NCBI GenBank assembly: GCA_949128115.1
Contig: OX421966.1
Coordinates: 68,135,416 to 68,199,415, forward strand
Direction of reading: 5' to 3'
DNA length: 64,000 nt
Source: Anaspis maculata
Lineage: Eukaryota > Arthropoda > Insecta > Coleoptera > Scraptiidae
Under the pieces are notes generated by a model. The model searched no databases and was not told the origin of the DNA. It saw only the letters and a program-made list of their open reading frames with translations. Shown piece after piece: positions 45,522-57,104 of this stretch (its first letter is position 1; each line of letters begins with the position of its first letter). Made by a program: the position numbers and the translations under genes.

Positions 45522-47639
45522 GTCTCCAACGACGAAGTTATGATGAGTGATGGCAGTGAAAATATAATTATTGAAGATGAATGAAAGTACATAAGAATCA
45601 AGTCAGTATCGTACTTACCCTCAATTTTCCTCCGCATCAATTTTTTCTGACCAATATGGTTATTATACTTCGAAATATCACATTGCGCCTCAAAAATATC
45701 CATGATTTGGAGTTTCTTTTGAAAAATTGAAAATTACCAATTTTTTTTGCCGCTGTCACTTTTTCAAAGGCTCAAAAGTTATTCCTGAGTTCTCAAAACC
45801 TCAAATTGTAACTTTTATGCGTAGTTGGGGGCCAAAAACAATGATTTTTGAAAACGTAAAATATCACAACGCTATTTTTCAAGCAATGGCGAACGTAAGT
45901 GAAGCCAAACAAGATGGCGATATTTTCATTTCGACTCTGGCGGCTAATTAACTCCAATTTTTGACTGAAAAGTCGATTTTCCCTTTGACGGGGACACAAT
46001 TTCTCAAAATATAAACCTCAAACACGAAATTTACCTAATTAGGGATAATATTACCTCGAGGTCTTTAAACAGTTTGGGTTTGAATGGACTTTGAGGTAAG
46101 ATAATCCCTGTTTAGGTAATACGGACCAAATTCCGATTTTGAAGTCTAGTGGGAAGTCTAGTGGGAGATCAGTGATAGAGGCCAAACTCAATTTATGCAA
46201 CAGTGTCCAATAAATTGACTGCTCCAAAAACGATACTGCCTTGTGATTATCTTCTTCTTCTTCTTCACTGTCACCAATGGTGTCACAATCATTCCTCACG
46301 TCATGAGATGGTGTCCTAGGCGGTGTCCTTGTCGTCGTTGCTTGTGATGTCGATGTCGGTGAGTGTGGTCGTCTGTCGTGATCATCAGGTGTCGTAGTCG
46401 TTGTTTCCATTGCTTTTATTACAATATCGGTTACAATTTTCCTATAATATTGGCTTGTGTGCCTATATGGCTTGATCTCAAGAGGCATCTTCAACACACG
46501 CTGTCCTTTGCTATATTGTTCACCTTCTAACACTTCCCGATTTCAAACGCCAAACAAGACCAATCCACTATGAGTTTCGCACTCATATAGTCACTTCGAC
46601 CTCTTTTCGACCAGTGTGCCTAATAGGTAAATTTTCATGATAATCTCGACTTCAAAGTCCACTGTTATGAGTTAAGAGGCCCAGATTTTACCCAGAATAA
46701 TCACTGTTGATCAATAAGCCCTATGGGTCATTGTATAAGGCTAAAATAACCTAGTTTTGACCATCAGAATAGGCCTCAGAATAGGCTATCAATTACCTGA
46801 CTTAAAAGTTCAAATTAGGATAATAACAAAGTGAAAGCGACTACTTTTGGTTTTCTAATCAACCTCTTTAGGATATATTATTTACTTTGAAGGCAAAATT
46901 TAGGTAATTGACTGATTTGTCTCTTGAAGTGTGACCTTATGATCCATGGAATATGGAGGCAATATTCAGGGAAACCATTGGTTATTTTGAACCTTCAAGA
47001 AGGTTCATCAGGCCAAGGATATTTCAGCGTGAATTTCAAGAGAGGAACGAAGTTCTGTTCCACCTAAATCACGACTTTGAGAATATTTTGTCAGACAAGG
47101 AATATTTCATGTCCTATTGATGTAGTTTTCGCCCTGTTCAAGACAACTCGACTTTTAGCACTTCCTCGCCGAACTGCTAGACCTGGGGAAGGACTTCGTG
47201 AAGATGGCGCCCAAACTTTACATTAGTACCCGCTGCATAGAACAACGCTGCCGCATTCCTCAGGTCAGCATGCAGTGGCCGAGACTCCGTCAGGCTGGGC
47301 TTCTTCTGCGGTCGGCCTAGGAATTCACCCACCGCAGTACTCGTAGTCTTCATCTCCGATCCCGGATAGGTAATACGTTTTGATCCTAGTTTATCATTAC
47401 TTTTTATTCATTTTCATAACACATTCATTCAAAATTTAATTGTGTACCTAAACTGGTCGCCACGTCATCTAATATATTTGTTAAATTGTTTAAATGGCGT
47501 TCACCTTTCCTAGCCCAATTTCACAACCATCCTTCTCCAAATCACAACCCTCTACTCTTCGCTTCTAGCTGGCCACGAGTCCAAAGACTATACCTGGGTA
47601 GTGGTCATAAGCGGCCACCCCCCAGTTCTTTTCCCATGG
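45522..47639. other. Unassigned interval with a weak ORF and a hairpin
   Basis: An inverted repeat spans 46027-46123 (TTACCTAATTAGGGATAATA against the arm ending near 46122), with arms of about 30 bp. The minus frame at 46051-46533 (160 aa) is Thr/Pro- and Glu-rich (TCT/GTC repeats at 46245-46370) and overlaps the hairpin, so I do not call it a gene. Sequence rich in AGGT words continues to about 47150. Confidence 0.3.
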
Positions 47640-48060
47640 AGAGAACCACTCCACCACCACCCTCTGGACTGAAAAGGTTACAACCTAATGCGGTGACAGA
47701 GAAGGATAGTCATCCGCTACCCTCTGAGTCACTTCAGAGAAGCGGGAAGACGCCAAATTTTCTACCACGTTGGACATTCGCGCGGTGTACTGGCAGATCC
47801 AGATGGAGAAGTCCAAGCCTTACACGGCGTTTACGGTTTTTAACCGGGGTCTTTTTCAGTTCAGGAAACTTCCGTTTGGGCCATCAGATTGCAGCAGTAC
47901 GATTTCAGGATCGTGCATCGTAAGGGGCGGGACCATGTCGTACCGGAATGTCTGTCCACCGGAATGGCTCGCACATACCCAAGGCTTCCGCGAAGCTTGC
48001 GCCCAACTCCGACTCAATTCCGTTGAGTATGTTGATATCGTTCTTAGGTTTTGAGCCTGA
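47640..48060 (+). pseudogene. Decayed gypsy RT fused to an RNase H end by internal deletion
   Basis: The plus strand reads LQPNAVTEKDSHPLP, then LDIRAVYWQIQMEKSKPYTA and GLFQFRKLPFG, matching consecutive RT blocks. It then passes directly into LQQYDFRIVHRKGRDHVVPE, the end of a gypsy RNase H. The missing YLDD region and most of RNase H imply an internal deletion near 47880. Several frame changes; inactive. Confidence 0.75.
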
Positions 48061-48364
48061 GCCTGTGGTGGACGCGATTGATGGGGTGGATGAAGAGTGA
48101 GTGAAGAGCTAACCGTCCAAGTACATCGGCTACTCCTTGTGTGATAAAGCGTCTAGGCAGCGCACGCGAAATAGGTAGCAAGCACACTCGTCCAGCGGCA
48201 AATGAGATGTCCCAAGAGTGACCAAGAGAGGGCGCCTCACGGCCAAGCCACCGCACCGCGCCCAACGACCCAACGTGAATAGAGTTGTAACGCTCGACCA
48301 CATCATCCAATTCCACTAGATCGCATGTATACCCGTTGTGTTTGTATAATTGTTTGGAATATTG

Positions 48365-49634
48365 TTGTGTGTTAGAGATGTGCAATATCGATACTTTTGA
48401 GTATCGAATTGATATCGATACTTTTCCAACGAGTATTCGATACTCAGTATTCGTTACTGTAACTGATACTTTCACCAATATTACAATAATCGCTTGTACT
48501 CGTTACTTGTACCTATGAGTAATCAAATACGATGTACCGAAGTAATCAATATCGATATCGAAACAGAATAAGGGATAGTTACAATGGTATGATTCATCTT
48601 GTGTAAATTTGTTACCTTATCTTAATGCAGAACGAAATCAGACCAAAAAGCGCAAATTATTCAATGCTCTCGTTCAATGCGTGCCCAACCCCAAACCCAA
48701 TAAAACTCAAGTTCTGCATCACATTGTGGGTATGTTCTAAGACGCGTAGGGGTGAATAAATTCCTAAATTGCAGCACCCACCTCGAGTTCCACCAAACTT
48801 TTATCAACGCGATAACTTTATCACTCTGATAGTAACTAAGCAACTGGCCATCCTGCTAGGCTGGTGCATAGCAATTATCAGCGTGATAGATTTAATCTGC
48901 TCTTGAAATTTTGGTGGAACCCGAGGATAGGTCAACATTAATAACTATTATAACTACTTGCACCTGTTAATGTTTCGTAAAAGTAGGTAGCTAACAGAAA
49001 CAGAATCAAAATCAAGTCAAATTGTTAAGTGAATTAAATGTGGTGGGTATAGACCAAGACTATGTAAAAACCTATATGCTTCATGCTATCCACTCCATCT
49101 CCAGTAATCCAGTATCGAAATTCGAAATCAAGATCGAAATTGGTTTTATCTTATTATTCAGTTCACAAATCACCAATCACCAATCAGGTACTAATACTGA
49201 TTACTGATGATACTGATCACTGATCCGATCCGATACCGAATACTTACCGCCGCTACTTGGTTGGTAAGGATACAAAAATTATACTCGAGACTATCGATAG
49301 ATACATCGATATTGATGATTACTGATCCGATCCGATACCGAATACTTACCGTCGCTACTTGGTTGGTAAGGATACAACATTATACTCGAGAATATCGATA
49401 GGTACACCAAGTATCAATATCGAGTATCGAGAATATCAATTCGATATCGATACTCATCGATATAAAGTATCGATATTGAGTATCAGTTGATTACTTTGTA
49501 TCAATTGAAAAAAGTAACGAAGTGATACTTTGTATCGAATACTTTTCCAAATGAATATCTGATACGTAAGATCCGAGCAAGTAACGAATACTTCAGTAAC
49601 GAATTGATACTTTCTGCTCATCTCTATTGTGTGT
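48365..49634. mobile_element. Non-autonomous hAT element with exact 8 bp target duplication
   Basis: The element occupies 48373-49626 with TIR TAGAGATG..CATCTCTA, flanked by TTGTGTGT at 48365-48372 and again at 49627-49634. An 8 bp duplication with this TIR form is the hAT signature. Both ends are dense in TATCGATA, GATATCGATAC and GTATCGAATAC words, likely subterminal binding motifs. It contains a two-unit tandem repeat (49219-49420). No transposase remains. Confidence 0.9.
49219..49420. repeat. Two-unit tandem repeat, about 102 bp period
   Basis: ACTGATCCGATCCGATACCG at 49219 recurs at 49321, followed in both by CTACTTGGTTGGTAAGGATA and a TACTCGAG..ATCGATA segment. The unit multiplies the TATCGATA words of the hAT element. 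Confidence 0.8.
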
Positions 49635-49689
49635 TTAATATACTAAAGTAAAACCCAAATCTTGTTTATTTCCTTGCGGTGGAGCAAGG

Positions 49690-49702
49690 TGGCGCCCGAG
49701 CA
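49690..49702 (+). other. Possible retrotransposon primer-binding site
   Basis: TGGCGCCCGAGCA lies just after a T-rich segment and resembles the start of insect gypsy primer-binding sites. Together with gypsy pol remains at 47640-48060, the flanks of the hAT element (48061-48364 and 49635-49689) may be a decayed 3' LTR. Weak, inference only. Confidence 0.25.
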
Positions 49703-51539
49703 AACCCAATAGAGGGAAACGCATCGGTTCATGTGGGTAGAGTAAGAACCCGCGAGCTTATCCGAGAAAGAAAGAGAAGAAGTACCCCAGTCAGAAAGAG
49801 AAGGGCGTTACAAAACTTTCCATCCACCCAGTCAGAACAAAAACAGCCAGTTTCTGTCGTAAAAAGCTTGAAACACCCCCAACTCTTCAGCTTATGCGCC
49901 TGGCTGGGTAGGCAACCCAACATACTCCAATTTAATTCAACTTATTTGAAATAAATCTTTTTTCCCGCTCTTATGACTGCTTTGGCCGGTGATCGTCTGA
50001 TATCAAGACACTGTTCTGTTGTGCTCCCTTCTTGTGGTTCGAGGATAGAGATCCTGGTCGTGTTGAGGCCGAAATGATCTCTAGTTTGAACGCAGTAAGA
50101 CACAGAAATTGACAAAAAAATGGTCGTAACATAGAATCATTATATTGACTTCTATTTAGATGTCAAAGGGTTTAGATAAAGGCTCGTTCCTATACCTGAC
50201 CCTACCTCAACGCTGGTAACTAGGATAGCTGAGTTTTCTCAAGTGTTCTCTAAAAAATGAGTTTCCCCTAATAATTATTTCGAAGCCGTCACACATCAAT
50301 ACTCCGATGAACACCTGATTTTACACCTTGACCAATATTTAAACTTTGTTTGGGAAGCGTGGTTCGAAATTCTTATTGTGGATCCATCAGATTTAACATT
50401 TAAGTTAGTGTTGGTAGTCTAGACACCAAAAAAGGAGTGAGTGACTTTTGCGAGCGATAGGAACATTCCCCTCTCTTTTTTGTTGTTTTTCCTGTTCCCT
50501 ACAATCTAAGTTCGCAGGCCGGTGTGTGCGGGGCTCCTCTCATTATGAATCTCTTTTCAAAGGCATCTGGACTATTATTTTTGCATTGCTCTTTTGAGGC
50601 TATGGTAATCTTTTGCCCGTTTTGGAAGGAATTGGATATGGCCTGTGCCTCTTTGAAGAACTGGACCTAATTTCACCTTGAATAGCTCTTGAAGCTTAGA
50701 AGGATATCACGACCGCGAGTGTCTATAGCCGGAAATGTAAAACCCAATTTTACCCTTCCAAAAACTTCGGAACCAATGGTGTACGCGAACAATTACTAAA
50801 GTCAAGGTACCAAACTCTCATGTGAAGACCCTTTTGATTGAACCCCGTTTTGTTTTGTTTGAAGCGAACCCATTGTTGCTAAAAACCTGCAAAAGTGCTC
50901 GCCGACAAACTAACGCGAAAAGGCTCCGTAACAACTATTTCTATAAATAAATAAATATTGTATGGCTAACCAACTATTAAGCTGTGACAATTCATCATAG
51001 GTACAAATTTATCGAATCGTCGCGTCGTCGAATATCCACGTAATTATACGAACAGCTTCCAACAGACTTTCCCTTTCCCGATTAAACAATCTCCACTAAC
51101 TCCAGGTGAATACTGCAACAAATCAATTACTTACGCGATACCAACCCGGACGTCTCTCTAGGTGAAACTCTTCTCCGTAACATTCGTCATTATCGATAAT
51201 TCTCTTGTACTTAATAATCCAACCAACAGGGAAATCTAAATAACTGCAGTGGCACGCTGAAACAAAGTCATTAGTTTCAAGGACCCGAACCGATTATTGA
51301 TGACAATTGCGACTCTACCGAAGGGTCCGAACCCTGGTTTCAACAAACGCGATTTCAGTTATTCACAATTATTTTTCGTTTCGCGATTCTTCAAACCCAG
51401 CAGCGCGTATTCAGAAGGGTCGCCCCAAAAGCTCCGTCGAAGTTCCAACCTCAACCCCTGAACTACGGGTACCACCTAATGAGAAGTTGAAGTCTACCTC
51501 GAAGTCTACCCCCGTGTCGATCGTGGCCATTTTTGTTAC
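49703..51539. other. Unassigned interval
   Basis: No supported gene. If the broken SAP-SWIM-YqaJ gene had further 3' exons they would lie here or further left on the minus strand; I found no SPDG or E-x-K-C-P segment in the expected orientation. Confidence 0.3.
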
Positions 51540-51883
51540 CGTGTATAACGGAAACTTGGCACAGTAGTCTCTGAATGCTTCATCCTCATGCTCACTACCA
51601 TATTCCAAATATTTGGAATAGAATGAAGCTGGTTCCTCCTACAGTTTTTTTTTCAAAATAGTGGACAACTGTTTTGGCGTTTTCTCACGTAAATAATCTG
51701 TACAGGCTGAAGCTGTGATGAGGAGAGTCCGGAAAGTTTTCCACTTCAGGCTTCCTGTTTGTGAACTTGTCCCTGGTACCCCACAAGGCTTTTGTGAATA
51801 AACTGTAATGTCAAAGAAAAAAGAGCTGTACATTTTGTCGAGTCACAGATAGGATGTTTATAATTATTATGGCATTCTGATTA

Positions 51884-52607
51884 TACAGGGTGTCCGGTGT
51901 TTATTCTTGGAAAATGAAACAGCGGATACAACATCGAAAAAAGAGGGATTTTCATTAGAAACTTCTTCTCAAAAACGAATAATAAGAGAGATATAGCCCT
52001 TCAAAGTTGAAATAAAAAAAATCGTTTTTTCCTAAAAACTTCCCGTTTCTTAGAAAAACTCATGGTTCATCAACTTAAAATACCTAGAAAATCTATTTCA
52101 ATGGAGGAATCATTAGTTGTCTTAGTTTAAATTTTTTGGCTTTTGAAAGTGCGATGATGATGTTTTCGAGATGTTTTCCGAAGTTTCAACCTCAAATATC
52201 TCGAGAACGAAGCCTCTTATCAAATTTTTGCAGGAGTACTTTTTCTTCCAAATCGAACGTAAAATTCAAAAATACCATCAATTTACAAAATTACTGAGGG
52301 TAAAAACCAGGGATAAAAAAACGGGAGCACCCCCCCCCCCATTATCCAAGCCCCTGGAATTTTTTTATGGAATGCGTTATTGATGTTCGATACCGACTCA
52401 TTTCAGTAAGCTTTGATTCCTATTTTAACAAAATCGGTTGAGAAATTCGAAAACTATGACGAAAAAACGATTTCCGAGTTCAACTTTGAATGCCTCTATC
52501 TCCGTTGTTACATGTCTCTGGCATACACTTTTTCGAGAAAGTCTACTTCTTTTGAAGTTTCCGATCATTTTCTGAAAGGACGCGATTTAAATTTGAAACA
52601 CCCTGTA
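51884..52607. repeat. Old foldback with TACAGGGTGT ends, in the intron
   Basis: TACAGGGTGTCCGG at 51884 and ACACCCTGTA ending at 52607 bound about 720 bp with degenerate arms (AGAGAGATATAGCCCTTCAA against its partner near 52485). It includes the module ATATCTCGAGAACGAAGCCT near 52196 that recurs in other foldbacks here. A poly-C run sits at 52330. Confidence 0.7.
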
Positions 52608-53302
52608 TAGGGTGTTAGGTACGGGTTATTACAAAACTAAAGGGACGATTCTCTATCAAGAATAAGGCCGAAAGAAAAAAAAATCATAGTCCTAAAATGC
52701 TACCTTAAAAAGATACAGGGTGTTGAAGTTAACTTCCTTAAATCGTTTTTTTTTTTCACCGTAACTTTTGAATGCTTGCTCAAAAAGTCTTCATCGAACA
52801 ATAATACCGCGATTAATCCAAAATTCTCAGGGGGGTTAATAATAGGGGTGCCCTCTTTTTTCTACCCTATTTTCACCTCCCTTTATTATTTTTTAAACTG
52901 TCAATATCGTCGGACTCTGCGTTCAATTTAGAAGAAAAAATCCCCTTGCAAAATTTTGATTGGAAACTTAATTTTTGAGATATTTGGGTTTGAACTTTGG
53001 AAAACATCTCAAAACCGCCTCTATCCAGAGCCTAGATATTTTTTCGCTGAAAACTCGTTTCTCAGCAAAAAACGGCATCAAAATTACTTAAAACACCTAG
53101 AAAACTTATTTCAGTTGAGGAATCATGAGTCGGTCCAACGGTTCAAAAGTTACGGTGAAAAACCGATTTAAAAAAGTCAACTTCAACAGCCTGTATCTTT
53201 TTAAAGAAGCATTTTAGGACCATGAGTTTTATTTCCATTCGGCCTTATTTTTGATGGGCAATCATCCTTCAAAGTTTGTAATGACCATTACTTAACACCC
53301 TT
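52608..53302. repeat. Foldback abutting the previous one, in the intron
   Basis: TAGGGTGTTA at 52608 pairs with TAACACCCT near 53293. Arms of about 150 bp share AAAAAGATACAGGGTGTTGA (52708) with its partner near 53180 and GGCCGAA with its partner near 53245. The core contains TTGCAAAATTTTGATTGG (52948) of the shared module. Confidence 0.8.
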
Positions 53303-53442
53303 GTGTACCTATTTAAGCTTTTGAAACTTGCAAATTATTATTATTATAGTCATTATTACTGTTTATTGTAATACAAAGAAATATTTTTGCAATGAGCTGT
53401 AAAGTTCTCCAAATCAGAAATTCCAAATCGAAAATTGCTCCC

Positions 53443-53675
53443 ATAGGCCCGTATTCATGGTCAGATCTTATGTCTTGAGACGACCTTATTCAATTTTCAT
53501 GAGCCAATTTTTAGCAAACACAACCACGAGAAATGTATTGTATTTGGTTATAATATACAATATTTACAAGAAGATTCTTATACCTTTAAAATCATCTTAG
53601 CCCAAGCCTGGGTCTAAATAAGCATGGTCTTAAGACCACCTCATATTTGAGATCTGACTATGAATACGGGCCATA
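53443..53675. mobile_element. 227 bp MITE (GGCCCGTATTCAT ends) with ATA duplication
   Basis: The TIR GGCCCGTATTCATGGTCAGA at 53446 is complemented at 53672 (one mismatch over 20 bp); ATA lies on both sides (53443-53445, 53673-53675). Inner TCTTAAGACCA-type blocks also pair. The size and 3 bp duplication suggest a PIF/Harbinger-like MITE, though ATA is not the classical TWA. Confidence 0.85.
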
Positions 53676-54604
53676 AGGTTGAGAATAATGCGCAAGCTTC
53701 AAAAGTGAAACAAATTATCTATAAAAATTACTATGCACGTTTTCAAGTGCATAATGGTGTTATCGCAAGTTCAACTGGCTGCTCTACTGCTGCTCGGCCG
53801 CACTCATTGTCAGGGAACAGCTCAACCTATTAGAGTTTTCTTGGAAACAGGTGAGACCGAGCAGCACTGGAACAGCCAAGTGAATTAGCTATTAGTTACC
53901 TGTTAATGTAGCATAAAGCAGAGCAATCTTAATTTGCAAAATTCGCAACTGCTCTGCGTCCAGTGTATAGTCATAATTTTTTCTTTCCAACATAAATTCA
54001 AAGTTGCTGGGCCGTTCTGTCGCTGAATTGGCTTCTAAATTTGCAATCAGCGTGTTGTACTTCCCCATCTTTTCTTCTCTGCTGCAAACTTTCCACCTTG
54101 GGTCATAATTGACTTTTCTTATCAACGGCCTTCCATCATTGTATGTGTTGCTGGCTGCTTCCTGGGGGTTTTTCTTTTTTTCCCATGTTCCATGTACACG
54201 GTAAGCTTGTACATGGAATGGCTTTGTGGCCAAACTCTACCGTATACTGTTCGATTTTGAACAACAGGGCTGCCACATTAGCGCACCTGCCCATGGCTGA
54301 GGCCTTACAGTGGCATGAGGCATCCGCAACATCACCACAATCTGACAGCATCACCATCACCGTATAGGAGACGTTTTCTTTAAAAGACGCCTTCACTATG
54401 GCCTTGAAGCACGTGCAAGAACCTGCTTTCCCATCGCTGATATCGGATACATATCCGCTTGCCACATATTGTCTTCCTTTTCTGAAGGGCTTGCTTGTGA
54501 AAACATTTTGGTGAGTGTCTCCTCCATCGCTGTTTTCATCGTTCTCTTTTTCTGAATCCAATCCATCCATTGCTTGCACATTCAGATATAAATATATACT
54601 TCCC

Positions 54605-56202
54605 ATATAGCCCAGGCGCCAGGGAAAACAATAAGGAAATAATTGTTTCCTGGCTGGAAACTAGCTTAAAACGATCTGTGTAGCTTAGGTTTTGACATAC
54701 TAGTTTCCCCCCTTTCGGAAATGTCGGCGTCATGTCGCCATCATCAACAAGAAGTGCACCAGCGTGGTTTTTGCCGAATATCTTAATTTTGGGTCATCTG
54801 ACAGCAAAAGATGTAGGGCGTCATTTTGAAGCCTATGAAATTCCCTACAGTTTGGTTTTTTAGTCAATTCTCTGCAACCTCTGGTCTTTGAGATAGAGCT
54901 TCTGGAAGCGAGAGTCATTGTCGTGAAAGCTCCATGGCCACTTGACTCAAAAAACTAAAATGTCGATGTGACAAAAAAAATTCAAAATAAGATTACTCGA
55001 GAACTCTTCATGCTACAGTTGCGGTGATAGTCTTTAACTCTTCCTCTTGAACCGTAGATTACAACTATTGAAAAGTCAAAAACGTCACATTGTACATATA
55101 CAGGGTGTACTACGGGAATCAAATCAAAACAGAGAAACTTGACATATTTCTTCGATTTAGCCTACGCGAAACTCTAAGCACTTATCACGAGTCCAATATC
55201 AAAATGCATTGCTATGTAAGCTCCATTTGATGCATTTAAGAAGTGATCAGCTCACACCCTTCTTGTAAAATGTTTCCAAGGCCCTCTGAAATCATCAAAA
55301 TTTACAGTAGCAAGAAATGTATGTAACAGTATATTATACTATACCAAGGAACCAAAGTGAATTTTTGATCCTTTGGGTAAAGTTTGTTGCTCGGGGCCCT
55401 TTGGGTCCAAATCCCCAAATTAAAAATTCACTTTGGCCCCTTGGTATATAATATACTGTTATATACATTCCTTGGTACTGTAAATTTTTATTATTCTGAT
55501 GATTTCAGAGTACCTTCAAAACATTTTACAGTGAAGCTGTGGGTTGACCACTTCTTTCGTGTATTAAGTCAAGCTTATAGAGCAAATCCATATTGATATT
55601 GGACTCGTGTTAGGTGCTTAGAGTGTCGCATATAGGCTAAATCGAAGAAATATGTAAAATTTCTCTGATCTGATTTGATTCCCTCAGTACACCCTGTATA
55701 TGTACAATGTGACGTTTTTTACTTTTCTATATTCGTAATCAATGGTTCAAGAGAAAGAGTTTAAGACCATCACCGCAACTATAGCATGAAGGATTCTCGA
55801 GAAATCTCATTTTGAAATTTTTTTGTCACATCGACATTTTAGTTTTTCGAGTCAAGTGGCCATGGAGCTTTTACGACAATGCCCCTAGCTTCCAGAAGCT
55901 CTATCTCAGAAACCATAGGTCGCAGAAAGGTCATTTAAAAACTATTCCGTAGGGAATTTCATTGTTTGCAAAATGACTTTCCACATCTTTTGCTGTCCGA
56001 TGGCCCAAAATCAAGATATTCGGCAAAAACCACGCTGGTGCACTTCTTGTTGATGATGGCGACATGACGCCGACATTTCCGAAAGGGGGGAAATTAGTAT
56101 GTCAAAACCTAAGCCACACAAATCGTTTTAAGCTAGTTTTTAGCCAGGAAACAATTATTTCCTTATTGAGCTGATTTTTGCTCCCTGGCGCCTGGGCTAA
56201 TA
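54605..56202. mobile_element. 1.6 kb foldback inside an exon, ATA target duplication
   Basis: The element 54608-56199 begins TAGCCCAGGCGCCAGGG and ends with its complement; ATA is at 54605-54607 and 56200-56202. The arms of about 780 bp pair almost throughout around a centre near 55403, including an internal TATACAGGGTGTACT (about 55100) with its partner near 55690. It lies in exon 2 of the SAP-SWIM-YqaJ gene. Sequence outside it, with one ATA kept, is a continuous reading frame, which shows the target was coding. Confidence 0.9.
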
Positions 56203-57090
56203 TTGAAATACCTCGGAATGTCAATGGATGGGAATGTGTTCCAACCTGAAAAAAACTTCCGTTCATTATTGGTGAACATTAAAACATTTCCTGTTGTCTA
56301 CTCACTCAATGGGAAATGTGGTGGCTTGCTTTTTGTTTTGTTGAGTGCTTGCCTCACAGTGTCCGATTTTTTCTGTAGGTGTTTCCCCTGTCTACACCAC
56401 CATAGATGGGTGTGCCTTTGTTGATGCATTGGTTCGCCCTATAATCGAGTAGAACATTTGAATAATTACCATATCCAGCAAGGTAATGTGCCTACGAACC
56501 TCAAAATGAGTTGATCCTTTGTACCTTTCACATCAACATTTCGGCACTGCAAGAACCGCCGCAATTGCTTCTTGTTCAACTGAGACGGAGTCCTATGGCC
56601 CAATGAAGCCCCAGGAACATCGTTTTCGTCCAATGCAACTTCAACGTATGGCAGCGAGCTTGCCATTCTAGCAGCTCCAGCCCGCAGGGCCCGCAGCGGG
56701 ACCACACGGCGAAAAACCGAGTTTGAATTTAAACGGAAATCGCGAGTAACAACAATAACAATAACAATAACAAAACAAAAACAAAAAAAAACAACAACAA
56801 AAGCAGTGGAAAACACCAAGAAAGCACCAAGATACGTAACGTCGTGATCGCGAAAACCGTTGAATTTAAAATTAATGCGCATGACAATTTAACATTCGAC
56901 AGTGACAGCCAGGATCAGTAGGAGCTAGTCGGGGGCTAGACAGAGCATGCAGCGTTGCCAAGCTTCCATATTCACACTGACAGGTGTACGAAAGTTGTCA
57001 AAATCTGGCGCCTTTACACATGCGCACCTGTCGAAACGAAGTAGCCTATTAGGACAGCGTAACTTGCCAAATAGAGCGGTCTGATTGGCC

Positions 57091-57104
57091 GTTGCTATAG
57101 TAAC
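57091..57104. promoter_or_regulatory. X-box-like palindrome with adjacent inverted CCAAT
   Basis: GTTGCTATAGTAAC fits the RFX-type X-box (GTTGCY, short spacer, RGTAAC). An inverted CCAAT word (ATTGG) lies 3-7 bp to its left. It is about 425 bp upstream of the minus-strand SAP-type start at 56666. A single such site can occur by chance; no functional evidence. Confidence 0.35.

Larger units (their letters stand above)
51540..56666 (-). pseudogene. SAP-SWIM-YqaJ gene, multi-exon, broken
   Basis: Exon 1 (56666-56470) opens MASSLPYVEV and carries a SAP-type DNA-binding motif, LNKKQLRRFLQCRN..GTKDQLILR. Exon 2 begins at 56245 (acceptor TTTTTTTCAG), reads WNTFPSIDIPRYFN, is cut by a foldback at 54608-56199, then resumes GSIYLYLNVQAMDG and a SWIM-like finger, CHCKASAMGRCANVAALLFK (Asn in place of the usual His). 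A frameshift follows in an A-run near 54175, then KVNYDPRW and donor ACAG/GTAACT at 53899. Exon 3 (51802-51540) has matching phase and reads FRTLLITASACTDYL and YLEYGSEHEDEAFRDYC, a YqaJ nuclease start, with one in-frame TAG near 51630. The exon 1/2 phase does not fit. Later YqaJ residues are not found. Insect genomes carry many such proteins of unknown role. Confidence 0.75.

Noticed and set aside
46051..46533. 160 aa minus-strand frame with Thr/Pro and Glu runs
   Set aside because: Composition follows a trinucleotide-rich tract and the frame overlaps a hairpin; no domain seen.
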